DNA from: Siniperca chuatsi
Lineage: Eukaryota > Chordata > Actinopteri > Centrarchiformes > Sinipercidae
DNA: 64,000 nt
Direction of reading: 5' to 3'
Assembly: GCF_020085105.1 (NCBI RefSeq)
Contig: NC_058047.1
Coordinates: 15,386,001-15,450,000 of the forward strand
Position 1 is the first letter of the stretch. Every line of letters begins with the position of its first letter. The notes under the pieces were generated by a model that ran no database searches, was not told the DNA's origin, and was given only the letters and a program-made list of their open reading frames with translations. Shown in pieces: positions 34,172-46,693 of this stretch. A program made the position numbers and the translations under genes.

Positions 34172-37100
34172 CTATCTTCCTTTTCGCCCTTTACCACTCT
34201 TCACCCCTCCTTTGCCACCTTTTCCTTTGCCACCTTTTCCTTTGCCACCTTTTCCTTTGCCACCTTTAGCGTGTTGTTCTTTCCTCTGCATTCCCCGCAT
34301 GTCTTTCTTCATGCGACTGTCCACCACTTTGAAGGCTCCCTTGACACCGGGGGGCCGTCTCACCTTCTTGCCAGCTCCCTTTTTGGTCACAAGGTATGTT
34401 ACTTCTCTCTTCTCCTTCCCCAGGCCTGCTTTCTTGTAGATACTGAAAAAGAAGAAATTATTGAAAGCCAGTATGAAGCAATGCATGTAGTTTCATGGAG
34501 TCATAATTTTCTTTTGAGGTGCGGCTCCAACCCTACAGGTGTGATGTCATACCTCTTCAGCTGAGCCATCTTCTCCCTCTCAGAGATGTCCACTGTGTTG
34601 ACAACTGCCTCTGCTTTCTTCTTGGCCTGCTCCATCTTCTTCAGCATCTGGAAAAGTCACAGAGAAACTTAACAAATTAAGATCTACAGAAATACTTTGA
34701 CCATTGCCTGATTTACAGGGTCCTTAAACTGAAAGGTTTTGCGTGTTTTCAATCATGATCCAGTTTTATGTCTGATCATCTTTTGGTGTCTGTCATCAAC
34801 AGTTGCACCATTGTACTTTTCCATGATCTTACCCTCCTCTTCTTCCTGGCCTTGGCCTCAGCAACTCGTTTGATGGGTCGGGCATCGATCTCCTTCCATT
34901 TTTGTTTGTACTCCTCCACCATCTCCTTGGTGAGCGGCACCGGCTTCTTCCGGTGTTTCCTTTCATCGTCCAGGAACCACTCCGGTACCTCCCACTGTTC
35001 CTCTGAGCTAGCAAACCTGCAGGAGCATACAATCAGCATAATGTAATTCATCAATATTGTGTATGTACTGACACTTCTTTTTTTACTTCTTAGAACACTA
35101 AATCCAGTATTTAAACTAAATAATGATGTTTTACAAATCTAGTTCTGTAGCTGACAATATCTATAATATATAATCAGTGTACAAAACATTTTGGCTAACC
35201 TGCCTCCCTGCTAAGAATTAAATATCAAAGCAAAAATATGTAAAAAGCATCTTTGTAATGTAATGATTTAAACACTGTGTTGTTAATGCAAGGTCACAGA
35301 TTTTAGTAGTAGGGGAAATCACGTTATTTCTCTTATTGTCCTCCCAACTATGTTTTCATGGCACTCAACCCCAAGCCCATTTGTTCCTACTGAAGATGTA
35401 AATCTTTAGAAACGGTTCCCAAATATACAGTATATTTTCATTTTCACATGAATGCATGTGTGTTTCATTTGGTGCTATAGTGAGTATTTACAGCAGCAGG
35501 ACTTTGTACATGGGATTGATTCAAAATAAACTACAGTGCCTGCCCACGTTCATTGTAATGGAGGAACATACTGTATGTGTTTTTTTAAATTGTTTTTGAT
35601 AACAATGGAGCTCTCGCCACAGACTGAGCTACACGAGGCTTCGGCAACACAGGCAATACTTGTCAGCAGGATCAATACATTGTTGATTAAGCTCTTTTCA
35701 TTGGATTTGTTGACAACAAGAAAATGCAAAATATCATCAGCCTTATACTTTAATTACTGTAAGCGCGCACACACACACACACACACACACCTGTGGAAGG
35801 AGCTGTCCATCAGGTCCCTGGCTCTCTTCTTAGATGTAGCGATCTGGCAGCCCAGGGCCAGGCCCTCTGCATCCAGGATCCTGGCTTTCTTACCTTCGGA
35901 AGACAACATCCACAAAGTTATACAAAAACATGAAGCTGACATACTTTTACTGGCTGCATTTACATGCAGAGAAGAGTTTATTCTCATCTTGGTTACTTCT
36001 GTAACCTGGTTTTGAGTTGATAAATAACACCCGAGTTTATTACTTCCACCATTAGAAATATACTATACAGATACCTGGTTTCTCTTGTGTTATAAGTTCT
36101 GGAGTCCAACGGTTAGGATTTGTGTAGGCTGGAGATCACCAGTTAAACACTTGAAGTATAAATATTTCTCATACTCACTGGTGCTTTCTACAGGAACAAC
36201 CTGCAAGTCATCATCAACAGCCTCTCCTGACATCCCACCAGCCCCCTTGGCCTGCTTCATCCTTGTAATCTCCCTGGACCAAGCAGCAAAATATTGATTA
36301 ATTTATTTGTATATTTCTTTAGTTGTCAATAGTATGAATCAAATTGGATCAAAATGGTTTTACTTCTCATCGTCGCTGTCATCTGAGTCGCTGTCACTCT
36401 CCTCTTCAGCTTCCTGTGAAGGACCCGCCTTTTCCTCCTCTGGCAGAGCAGCCTTCTCCTCCTCCTCCTGCTCCACCTCCACCACCACTTCTTCAGCTTT
36501 ACTCTTTTTGCCTCTCTCTATAAAAAGATGCAAAATTGTCAGTCCCAGATTTAGGAGAGCTACTACCCTTTTAAAAGTGATATTTTATACTCATTTTATG
36601 TCGGTTTTGTTTAATGAATCATGGAAATCCCTTTTAGAAAAAGACTTTTGATGAATGAGTGAATAAATGAATGAGAAACAGGGGAGGCTACCTGTTCGTT
36701 TGGTCTGAAGCCACTCAGTCTGTTGGAGCTCGCTCTCTGCGTCTCCCTCCAGGTCAATCTCAGAGAAGATGCCCTACAAAGTAAAAAAGAATGGCAGGGT
36801 CAAAGGTCAGAGGTCACACAAAAATCAACTCATTTGCAGGTGTAAGCCATGAGGGAGAACAGTAATGTGAATGAAGAGGCAGGTGACCAATCATTATATA
36901 TATATATAACACCAGTTTGTTTAACTGTCAACACGAACATTGCGGACAAACCTTGCTGAACCACAGGTTGGTCTCTCGTTCTTTCTTCTCATCCTTTCCC
37001 TCTAGTTCCACCAGCAGACCACTTCCCTGCCCTTCATCCTCCTCCTCCTCCTCTTCTTCAGTGAACTTTACTCTGGAAAACAGACACAAACATGCAGATA

Positions 37101-40100
37101 ATCAAAAACTAATTAAGAGGACAATTAATTATTGATGGTATGACCCTTGTGTTTTTTTCCCTGTGAAAGTAGGACATTATTTCCAAAAAACTTTGGAAAA
37201 ACTTGCAGGGCTAAATGCAGGGCTGTTTTTGGCCACTTACTTCTTCTTTGGTGCTTTCCTCTCCAGCTCTGTCTGTCTCTGCTCCACCTCTTCCAAGTCC
37301 TCGTCATCTAAATCAGAGGCCAGGGACATTTTATCCGCCTCGTCATCCTCTTCCTCAGACAGGTGGAGGTCGTCATCTCCTTCTACCAGGGCGTCTGCAG
37401 CCTGCATGTCCCCCTTGGATATTACAGCCAGCACCTGATGGAGAGAGATGAATAGTAAAGGAACATCAAATTACTATTGGTGAAATGTTTAGCTGCTTCT
37501 CTGTGTAAATCAGAATAATGACCAAGTGCTTAATCTCGTTTACACCAAGTACTGCATGTCTGGAGAGTTTTTTGACCTTAGGAGTATTATTACTTGATGA
37601 AGAACGAAATGTCGAAACATCGTAATTGTACTCATTGTACTTCATTGTCGTCATTGTTCTTTTTTCATTCTTCTTGAGATTGTTTTTGCCTTTTTGGTTT
37701 TACCAACCCAGCCCAAATGGGAGGTTTGCATTGTGTGTGGTCTTCACCTTTTGCTTGTTGATGGTGCTGAGGGAGAACATGGATGAGTCACTGGTATCTG
37801 CAATGGAGACGCCAGGCAGGTCCATCTTCAGCTCCACCCTCTCCCTCTGCTTCCTCCGCTCCTTCAGCAACTTTTTCTTCCTCCTGATGGAGCATGACAG
37901 TTACACAAACTCAATCAAAAAAGCTGCTGGTTCAATGAGCAATAAATATCCTTCACAACCCTGTCTGTGGGGTCTGCTGCAACTTGGTACTGTTGATTAG
38001 AAACTACAATGATACTCTTCAAAGGGACTATGCAGGAGTGTTCAGGAAAGTCCAGGACAGTAGAAAAAAATAAGGAAATCTGTAATGGAATTTAATAGGC
38101 ACCATAAGTTATTAAAACAAGCAACAAATTGTTGCAGAAAATTATAGAAAAATTTAAATCAAATCCCGACTGGAAAGAGAACCGCAATCCTGACCAACTT
38201 TGCGTCGTACCGTTTGAGCTCAGCCACCTCCTCAGCTTTAAGTTCGGCCAGTTTCTTCTCCATTTCTGCCTCCTCTTCTTCTTCTTCCTTCTCCTCCTCC
38301 TCTTTCGTCTTGTCTGGTTCTTCCTCTGAATCACCCTCTTCTTCATCAGAACATAAGCTAAAAACAAAGCAAAGAGGGGTTTTTATTTTTATCTGCTATG
38401 ACAGTCTGGCAAAGACACAAGAATATTTCAGTGGCTAAATGTGCTGTAAAGGGTTTACTTGATCTCCTGGTCAAGCTGTTTGGCCTCCACCTTCAGTTTT
38501 ATGGCCAGGAATCTCCTCATCTTGGACCTCCAGTTCAGCAGCAGGCTGCAGATGTGAGGATGGAGGAAAAAAGAACACACACATGCATGCTTGATTCTCA
38601 AATACTTATCTGTATTATTTTTAAGGGGGAAAAAAACAGTACCAACAGTTATTAACTAATGCGCAGACCTCAACAGTGAGTGACAAAAAAAGACTTACCG
38701 GAGCTCTTTGCGGCCCAACACTTTGATGTCACGACAACACTCTTTTATCTCGTTAGTGGTGGCCGAGTGAGACTCCAGGTCTGTGTTGTCAAAGGCGATC
38801 TGAATGAAGAAGCAGAATGAGAATGCCAATACAGGAAGGCTTTTCCTTAGCTTGATCCTTCCTGTCTCTTCTCTCACTAACGTCAGTCAGTTTGCATTGC
38901 ATACATTGTACTTTGGACTGTAATGAGATAATTCTTCATAAATGTTACTTTAACTTTCTTCAACATCCTTCTCCTACAGCTGCAATATATATTTGACAAG
39001 GTTTTCTATGAATTGGCAGAAAATGTGCCATGACTTCCAGCATCAGTCTTTGACAATAATAATAATAATAGTAATACAGAGATCTCACCTCACTGGCTTT
39101 GCTCAGGAAGTCAACAGGGTTGTCGGCTTTCAGAAAGGCTGTCACTGTGAAACTGTGGTAGAGTGTCAGATCACCATCTGTGTATCCCTCTGCCTGGAAC
39201 AGAAGAGCAGCTGCTTGGTCAGAGATGCATGCAATATTTGGAGTCAAATGTTTACTCCAAAGTAAACATTATAACTATCACACCATAGCAATTCATGTGT
39301 AAACAGCTACTCAGGTAATCACAGGAAATCAAGGGAAAGTCAACTTTAGTGTTCTAATTGTGACAAAACAGCTCACTGAAAATTATCCATTAAACACTGT
39401 TCATCTAGTATTCCATCATCCCATACAATGTACATGCCTTTGCCTTCTTGACGGGAATCAGATCCCTCACAGTTTTGGCCTGCACCTCCACCTCTTTGAA
39501 CGCATGTTTGGGGTCAAAGAACTTACTGTCAATTTTGTCTGGCGCAACAAACCCTGGTAAAGAAAACATTTTTTTGGTTTAGATGTAATTTGCAGAAATG
39601 GCTAAGAAATAAGAGCCTCATTTAGAAAATATATTAAAAAAACAAAATGAAAAGTATGTCTTCTCATCACAGACTAATCTGTAGCTGCCACTGACCCTGA
39701 CAGATGACAAAGATCTCAGCAGACTCGTTCCTAGACGCCTGCGGCTTGGTGGCCTGCACCTTCTTGAAGAACTGCTGGAAGATCCAGAGCAGTGGCTGGT
39801 AGTCTTTGGAGCGGAAGACCTTGGTGACGAAAGTGCCACCTTTGGTCAGAAACTCACAGGCCAACTTCAGGGCCATGAGGGTCAAATGAGCTGGAGGTGA
39901 AGAGGGGAACATGGTGAGATTTTGGGACATTATGTTCAAATGCGATCCATTGTGGAAGGTGGGGTGTGCCTCTTATAAAACTACTCTGGGATGTGATTGG
40001 GACACAAACACACTAGAGGAAATAATGGTAAGAACATTTTATTTTCCTTTCAAACTACATACAAATGTTGTACCAAGATGTGATTTTATCCATTTGTATG

Positions 40101-42258
40101 CATTAATATTTTTTGACACATAGAAACTATTAATAAACACATGACTTAATGCTATACTTAATGGGCAAAATTGTATTATACTGACTGTGTGTTTTAAATG
40201 TCAGTCTAATGCTTTAGTGGCACCTACCTTGTGAGAAAGCATCATATTGCCAGTTGGCTCCCACATTCGGGGCTCCATCATTTAACACAACATCAACCTT
40301 CCAAGTCTGCAGTTCCTTTCGTAAAGCCTGCGTATGGGACAGACAGTTTCTCACTTAACAAATCCATGTTAAAAACTATCCTATAACTTGTCATTTTAGA
40401 GAAATCTAATCTTTTGTAAATAGTGCAGCTGTCTAATGCCATGACAAAACCCTTTGTGTCTCCAGTGCCATATTTTTTGTAGGGCTATTAGATTGCTGTG
40501 TATATCAGTGTATGCAGCACTGCAGCCAGGACACTGTTTTCCTTCAGTGATGCGCTGAACTCTGCAGCAACTGCCTCACCTGTCTGCATTTGTCAGTGGT
40601 GATGTCCTCTTGCAGGGCCACCACGTTGGGGATGGGCTTGATGGGCACCAGGTCAACACCTGACCGGAGGAAACACTTTTTTTTTTTTAAAAACTTCTCT
40701 CACAGTAACTCAGTAATCAAACTTAGATTGCAACTGAAAATTGGGCTTTTCCAAACAATGAGACTTATCAAAACAACTGAATTTAAAAGCCTAAGCAGAA
40801 CAATTTATTATCAGATAATCATACTGATGACATTACACTCACCAATAATGAGACTTGATACAGGCATAAACTTGGATGCCACCTGCAACCTGCAAGGAGA
40901 TTTTGAACCATGAATATATTTATTGTGCTAACTCTATTCTAGTACATATATTTCGCTCATCTGTCTCCCTAGGCAGAGCATACAAATACATAGCCTCATT
41001 CATGACCTCAACCTTTCGTACATTATTCCAGGATTTGGTCACGTTGCACTCCTTCTGCAAACCTTAGGAAAAAACTTTTTTAAACGTATTATTCAGCAGC
41101 AGGTTGTTTCTTCAAAAAGGTATTTTCGTGATCCGACAGATGTATACTGTCTGCCCAGGATGATAAAATGTTTGCCTGGGCAAAAACCAATGTTTAGATC
41201 CAGTATTTCCACAAACTAAACTTATGTTCAGACAAAGAGGAAGAGCAGAGCGGAGTGGCACAGTCTGTGGAAATATTGAATTTAAACTTTGGCTTTGTCC
41301 CAGGCAAACATTTAGTCAGTCCAGGCACAGAAAGAACACATCTGTGAGATCACACCTTTGAAGACGCAGCCCATCGCTGAAGGTTAATATAAGGAACGCT
41401 TTATAACGAAGTCATTCATGGAGTGCTGAGGTCACGAAGGGGGCTAACAAACGCAGTACTCCATAGGATATTTATGTATAAATAAGGGTTTCGATTAAAA
41501 GGGGTGGTAAATGACATTTTGGCTTAATGCCACTATGAAGTCTGTCTGAGAAAACCAGAAGTTCCTGCTTCTATCATGATGTCCATTATTGGAGGAGTTT
41601 GTTGAGCTTTATCAAACTGTCCAAAAAACACATTTGTAACTACACAATTAACAACTCTAAATTAAATACTGAAGGAGGGTCGAACTACCACGTTTTATAG
41701 AAAAAACGACTAAATATCTATACATGTTTCACATGATGGAATGAACAAACAATACAAACGTATGCCACTGGGCAGCGTCCCCTCATTAGATTTAATTCTA
41801 GTTTAATTAGATTTTCATTTTTTCATCAACCCCCCATCTATGGAATACAGTTTGTGCACCCCTGCTTTCAACCCTCGACATGTTGCTCGACAAAATCTGA
41901 TCGTGTGTTGACAGGCAGCTCACCATCCACCAGGAGCAGCACACAGGTCGACCAGAGCTCTGGCTTTCTGTAGAAACTGAAATTTACGATTGAGCTGGAT
42001 GAGTTTGAAGGAGGAACGAGAGCGATAACCTGAAAAAGACAAGATGTTATTAGACAGTTGACAGTACTCTAAAATCCTGATCCAGCACACCCTTTTTGTT
42101 TTTAGTGTTAGCGAGTTAGCTAGCAACCCTGCGCATGCTACCTCTGTCCACCTCTATGCTTATCTTTTCTAGGAGTGGTACGCTAACTTACCTGTTTCTT
42201 TAGCCAGATGGTAGAATTTATCTTTTCTGGTCTTTCCGACTTTGAGTTTCTTCCCCAT
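34172..42258 (-). CDS. ftsj3: pre-rRNA 2'-O-methyltransferase FTSJ3 (SPB1)
   Basis: Nucleolar SAM-dependent methyltransferase needed for pre-rRNA processing. Exons in transcript order: 42192-42258, 41924-42029, 40843-40889, 40580-40659, 40228-40327, 39696-39890, 39438-39553, 39089-39193, 38699-38799, 38459-38545, 38211-38357, 37748-37883, 37241-37434, 36952-37072, 36692-36773, 36364-36517, 36179-36273, 35791-35893, 34833-35016, 34553-34647, 34172-34442. All phases fit, giving 861 aa (human 847). The N-terminal RrmJ/FtsJ domain has the SAM motif [11 protein letters not shown] (50-60) and a likely K-D-K-E tetrad at K31, D117, K157, E192. The middle is very acidic (exons 11-16). The C-terminal SPB1 domain has [28 protein letters not shown] and [16 protein letters not shown]. 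It ends in a basic Gly-Lys repeat. The intron after exon 7 has a GC donor, and the exon 18 donor lies in a GT microsatellite. Confidence 0.97.
34208..34266. repeat. 15-bp coding minisatellite in the last ftsj3 exon
   Basis: The unit CCACCTTTTCCTTTG is repeated about 3-4 times in tandem. On the minus strand it encodes a GGKGK pentapeptide array just before the stop, making a short basic tail where human FTSJ3 has a KEQKKKHKRK-type end. Confidence 0.85.
35768..35790. repeat. (AC)n tract that supplies the ftsj3 exon 18 splice donor
   Basis: In transcript sense the exon ends CACAG and the intron starts GTGTGTGTG, so the repeat begins at the donor itself. Confidence 0.9.
41135..41375. mobile_element. 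Terminal-inverted-repeat element (MITE) in ftsj3 intron 2
   Basis: Left: ACAGATGT, CTGTCTGCCCAGGATGA, AAATGTTTGCCTGGGCAAA, TATTTCCACA. Right, complementary: TGGAAATA, TTTGTCCCAGGCAAACATTT, TCCAGGCACAG, ACATCTGTG. The arms are about 80 bp around a GC-richer core (AGAGCAGAGCGGAGTGG). Confidence 0.75.
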
Positions 42259-43259
42259 TTTTGTCGCTGCGTTTTACACTTTAACTCAGAACTATCACAC
42301 TCGGGACTCAAAGCACTCAAACGTCCATGAAAACAACACGTGTGGCTGTCTCGGCGCAGATGTTCAACGTCACACTGCCAGTATTTCTTCTTCTTCTGAA
42401 TTGTTTCCGGTGTTTCCGGGACGTTGCCGCCACCTGCTGTCTATACCACATAATGCAATCAATGGAAACCTCTCAAACTGTAGCTAAACTGATAAAATCT
42501 AGTGGTAAGAAGCCACTTACATTTAATTAAGTACAGTTTTGATATAACGGGTTTTCATTTAAATACATTAATTTTGAGACACTTTCCACTTTAATCCCAC
42601 AACATGTTAGGGGTATATACTTTTAAGTCCACTACATTTTGCTGAATGCTGCCTTTAAGTTTTTACATACCAAACATGTGAAGTCATAAAATATGATTCA
42701 TTGCTGTAGTTTAAACTACCCAACAGTAAATAAAGTAGTTAGCACTATCCTGCTGACAGTGCTAAATGATGCATGATGATGCAGTGAAGGGCTGGCTCAT
42801 CCAAATCACAAAAAACATAGGCCTACTTTTTCTGACCCAGTGGTATCTAGCCGTATGTTTTTTGTTTGTGCAGGTTTTGAGAAAGAATGAAGTTTACAAT
42901 AGGAGGGGAAATTACATTAAAACAGTGTCCATGTTACTCTGGATAATCCACCGACATCACTGTGAACAGTTTCCATTAAAACTACTTTCTACAGGAGAAA
43001 CAGTTCCTATGAAAACTGTAAAATGAAAATGTATTCAGTGCCATTGAATTGGGGTATAAAACCAAAACTGTCTGCATTACTAGATACCCCTAATGGTTTT
43101 TTTGTAATTTGTGTGAAGCAGTTTGTTTAGTATGTGAGATTACTGTATAACAGAGTCCCCTTAAATTTGACCAACAAACACAATAGAAACTATGTGATGT
43201 AAACTATATGAGGCCAGTTACTGAACAAGTAACACAGTCATTTTCATTTTTATCAATGC
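42259..43259. other. Intergenic region: ftsj3 promoter side and plaat1 3' side
   Basis: Just upstream of the ftsj3 ATG is a moderately GC-rich stretch with two TTTCCGG motifs (42404-42410, 42413-42419), ETS-like on the minus strand. Sequence at 42770-43010 (CTGGCTCATCCAAATCAC, TACTCTGGATAATCCACC) resembles a dispersed fish repeat. No coding exon seen. Confidence 0.45.
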
Positions 43260-43269
43260 TTTATTTATT
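43260..43269 (-). terminator. Candidate plaat1 poly(A) signals
   Basis: Two overlapping AATAAA hexamers on the minus strand, about 75-85 nt past the plaat1 stop. They would give a very short 3' UTR; a more distal site is possible. Confidence 0.45.
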
Positions 43270-43342
43270 TAATTTTATTTTTTTTTAAATCCCAGCCGCA
43301 TGAATGTTGGGAGACAACACCCTTCAGTGAACACCACAGCTG

Positions 43343-44902
43343 TCAGAAAGGCCTGTTTCTGGATCGGGTGTTGATCAGTCCCAGGACAGAGAAGGCACTG
43401 GCTGCTGCCGTCACCAAACTGATGGCCCCAATGGCCCTTGTAGCCTGTGGAGACGAGGAGGAGAAGAGGAAGTGGACTGAGGATTACCGTGGAGGAACAG
43501 GAGAGCTCAGAACAAAGCACAGAGCATCTTTTTGGCAATCTACGGTTCTGCATAATTTGAAATATTAAAGAAAAATACATTATTGTATAGTTCATCAACT
43601 CAAAAACAGAATAAAAATTTTTTTGCTGATCATGTTTTAGTTAGGGGGCTAGTATACTAAACCATTGACTAGTGTGCAGACCAGCAGAGGTCAGCCATGT
43701 TAAACTGGTAACCACACAATGACAGAGCTGAAATGTAGAAACCAGAAAGTAACAAAGGCCATTATAAAGTAAATGTTGATTTATTTTATGTGATTCTATT
43801 TCACTGTGGCAAAGAAATTATCTTTTAAATGTCTTGTTCTGTTCTAAAAATGTACTTCACAAGCAAAACTATGACAGTGGTGACATTTGGGATTCATCAT
43901 TCACTGTGGTATGTTGAGTGAAAGGTTAGTATTTTGCCCTGATGACACATGAGACAGAAACAAAATAAACAGTGAGAGACCTGCTCAGACACCCCCTCCC
44001 CGTAGCGCAGAAGGGTAACAAAGTGCTCGCAGTTGCTCCCCAGCAGGTCGTAAGACACCTCCTGGCCAATGAGGACTTGTGCTCGCTGGATGATTTCACA
44101 GACGGGCAGGGGTGTGTGATTGTGGTCGTACTTGTTGTTGACACGGTACGAGTCGCTTCCCACCACCTCCTTCAGCAGCTGCATGCGCACCACTGCCTTC
44201 CGGCTGAAGACAGACTTCACACTGGACATGGCAGCCGCCTGGCTCTCATCTGGAGAGGAAGAGATAAGCCTCAGTGTGATAAGATTACCAGATTTTCTAC
44301 TACAAAGTATACAGAAAGACTTTACCAAAAGTGAATATTTTAGGATCTTGGACCTCGAATCTTGCAGGTTTAGGAAAATGTAGACAAGATGATAAAGAAA
44401 GACAGTTGAGGGGATACACAACAAACAGATCCCAAAGTCATTTTGCATCCTGGCCATTCAGCCTCTGAGCCACTAAGAAACAAAATATATCATCATTATG
44501 TATTGTTTCATCAAAACTGGATCAGTGTTATTGCCGTAAAGTCTGAAAGACATTGAGGGCTTTACTGATAACACAACAAACCAGTTGAAACTGGGATCCA
44601 CTACAGCAGAAAAAAACACGAGATAGGCCAAAGCCTTCAGTGTTTAAATACATGTGCAGTGTATTTTAATGTGCAGACTCATCCCATGTTGTCCGAGATA
44701 GCACTTTGTTTTGTTAAACTGAGCTCAGCCGGTTACACTCGTCTCTTGGCGGTTCCTACTGACCGACAGGAGTTAAGTTGATGATGTAACCATCCCCCAG
44801 GTAGAGAGCCCAGTGCTGATAGGCTGGTCTGAAGATCTCAATGAGGTCACCAGGCTGGGGGTCACCAGTGGGGTCAGGAAGGTCAGGGTCATTAGAGGCC
44901 AT

Positions 44903-44936
<34 letters not shown>

Positions 44937-45426
44937 AGAAAGAGACAGTATATACAAACACCGTGTTTAACTATTTCTCATATTAATTGCTTTCATGAAA
45001 GGCAGGCACAGCTTCAAGTGGTCTTTATGTGTCTATTATAAAAAAGACATTTGGTTATAAAATAAGGATGTTAAGAAAATTTTATTTTGGAAATATTAGA
45101 AGCTGCACAAAAACGAAAATGATGTCATACTATAGTCAAGAAACATCCGATGCACTGTGACAGGCCTTGAAAACTTAAATAAATTAAAATCTTACTTTTC
45201 TATCAAGCCTTTGTGAACCCTACAGTTGCTGGACTACGTGTCAAATTTACATAAAGGTTACAATTTAGGGAAACTATAGGTGTCAATAGACCACCGACTC
45301 ACACACGTTTCCCTTTTTAGAGGTCACCACGGTCACTCCACATTTGCCCGTCATAAAAACACACACTGTTTAGGTCACACTAACAGCCAGTCAACTTACA
45401 GTAGAGTTTTGTTGTTGTTTATCCAT
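43343..45426 (-). CDS. plaat1: Phospholipase A and acyltransferase 1 (LRAT/HRASLS family)
   Basis: Thiol phospholipase A1/A2 and N-acyltransferase acting on phospholipids of organelle membranes. Exons in transcript order: 45400-45426 (optional N-terminal extension MDKQQQNST), 44764-44902, 43981-44249, 43343-43444. From the exon 2 ATG ([10 protein letters not shown]) the protein is 169 aa, close to human PLAAT1 (168); with the upstream exon it is 178. Motifs, numbered from [28 protein letters not shown] with catalytic His30, and [14 protein letters not shown] with nucleophile Cys120. The C-terminal [23 protein letters not shown] is the membrane anchor. As in human PLAAT1, the second site on the GDGYIIN strand is Asn rather than the His of PLAAT3. 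[18 protein letters not shown] and [12 protein letters not shown] favour PLAAT1 over paralogues. The exon 2 acceptor follows a (GT)n tract. Confidence 0.93.
44906..44933. repeat. (CA)14 tract adjoining the plaat1 exon 2 acceptor
   Basis: In transcript sense (TG)n runs directly into CAG and the MASN start codon. The dinucleotide repeat therefore occupies the polypyrimidine position. Confidence 0.95.
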
Positions 45427-45435
45427 CCCACATCA
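45410..45435 (-). promoter_or_regulatory. Upstream ORF overlapping the candidate upstream plaat1 start
   Basis: The exon at 45400-45449 is preceded by a strong pyrimidine tract and AG. It contains ATGATGTGGGATGGATAA: a five-codon ORF whose TAA overlaps the downstream ATGGAT in another frame. Either the uORF tempers initiation at MDKQ, or translation mainly starts at MASN in the next exon. Confidence 0.4.
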
Positions 45436-45449
45436 TGCTTCCACAAATT

Positions 45450-46611
45450 CTAAAAAGAAAAAAGAAAACACAGATAGGAAAAACAAACAACAAAACTACT
45501 TTTAACCCACTGACAGATCATTGAATGTGAACCTGAGAACTGAGAATCTTTTATTTTTCTGACTTAGTTTGTGGTAAAGACATGAGTCAGAAGCCAAAAT
45601 AACAAAATTCCCAGAGAAAGAGAATGCTGGATAGGATGGTACAATGTAAAGGGCACCCATACATACACACACAGACAATACACACATAAGCTCTTGTGTC
45701 ACCTGTGCTGCCACAATAGCATCAACACAATGGGGAAGCTGACAGAAAAATAGCTGGAGCCCAGGTTATTTCACATAGAAATAAACACCCGTAAAAATGT
45801 GAATTTATATCACTTTCACAATTTCTCATAGTGATTTTTTTGTAATTAATTCCCTTGGATCACCTGAGATAATAATTAAAATAATTAACATTTCAAGATT
45901 GTCTGTTAATTTCACAGAGACAATAGTTTAGTTTGGATCAAAATTACACACAGCTGGGATGAAATCTATATCTGCCCAGGAGAGCAATTAGTATATCCAT
46001 CTCATCATTAATGTATGATGCTGGAGCCACGCTGAAAAAAGAAAGCCACATATTATTTCACCAAACCAGATCTTCATCAGCACTGGTGGGGTGCCACTAA
46101 CATGGAAACATACTCTAATTTAACTTTACATGGCCATTATGTGATTATTTTGTCATACATTATGTAGTGATGCTCTATAAACATCAACTGTTGCTATATA
46201 GATAAAACATTCTGTAGGAATACCATAAAAAATACAAAAATGAAGTGCCGTAAACACCTTTAAAGTCCCTTGTTGTAATGTTATAGCATTATTATTTTAT
46301 TGAAGCTATGAGAATTGAATTCATGTCAGAGGCTCAAACAGTCAATGCAGAGCAAATGCATACAGGAGTAATACTTACTCAAACACCAGCAGCTTTTTCT
46401 TCCTCACCATTTTAATTCTCCATCGTAAATCTGCACATAACCATAAAAAAATCCAGCAAGAAAAGAGAAACAGAGAGAGATTGATTCCAAGTTTCTGAGC
46501 TGACAAAAGGTTGTCAAATATCCCAAAGCCAAACCAGATGTTGGAGGTCCTGGTGGAGGTATTTCAGTGTCCACTGCTCTGACTGATGACAGTTTGCCAC
46601 GGTTGCTAAGG

Positions 46612-46693
<82 letters not shown>

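Noticed and set aside
34151-34564. Plus-strand 137-aa ORF with [11 protein letters not shown] repeats
   Set aside because: It is the antisense shadow of the ftsj3 terminal exon and its GGKGK minisatellite.
36307-37438. Plus-strand Ser-rich ORFs
   Set aside because: They are antisense readings of the Glu/Asp-rich ftsj3 exons.
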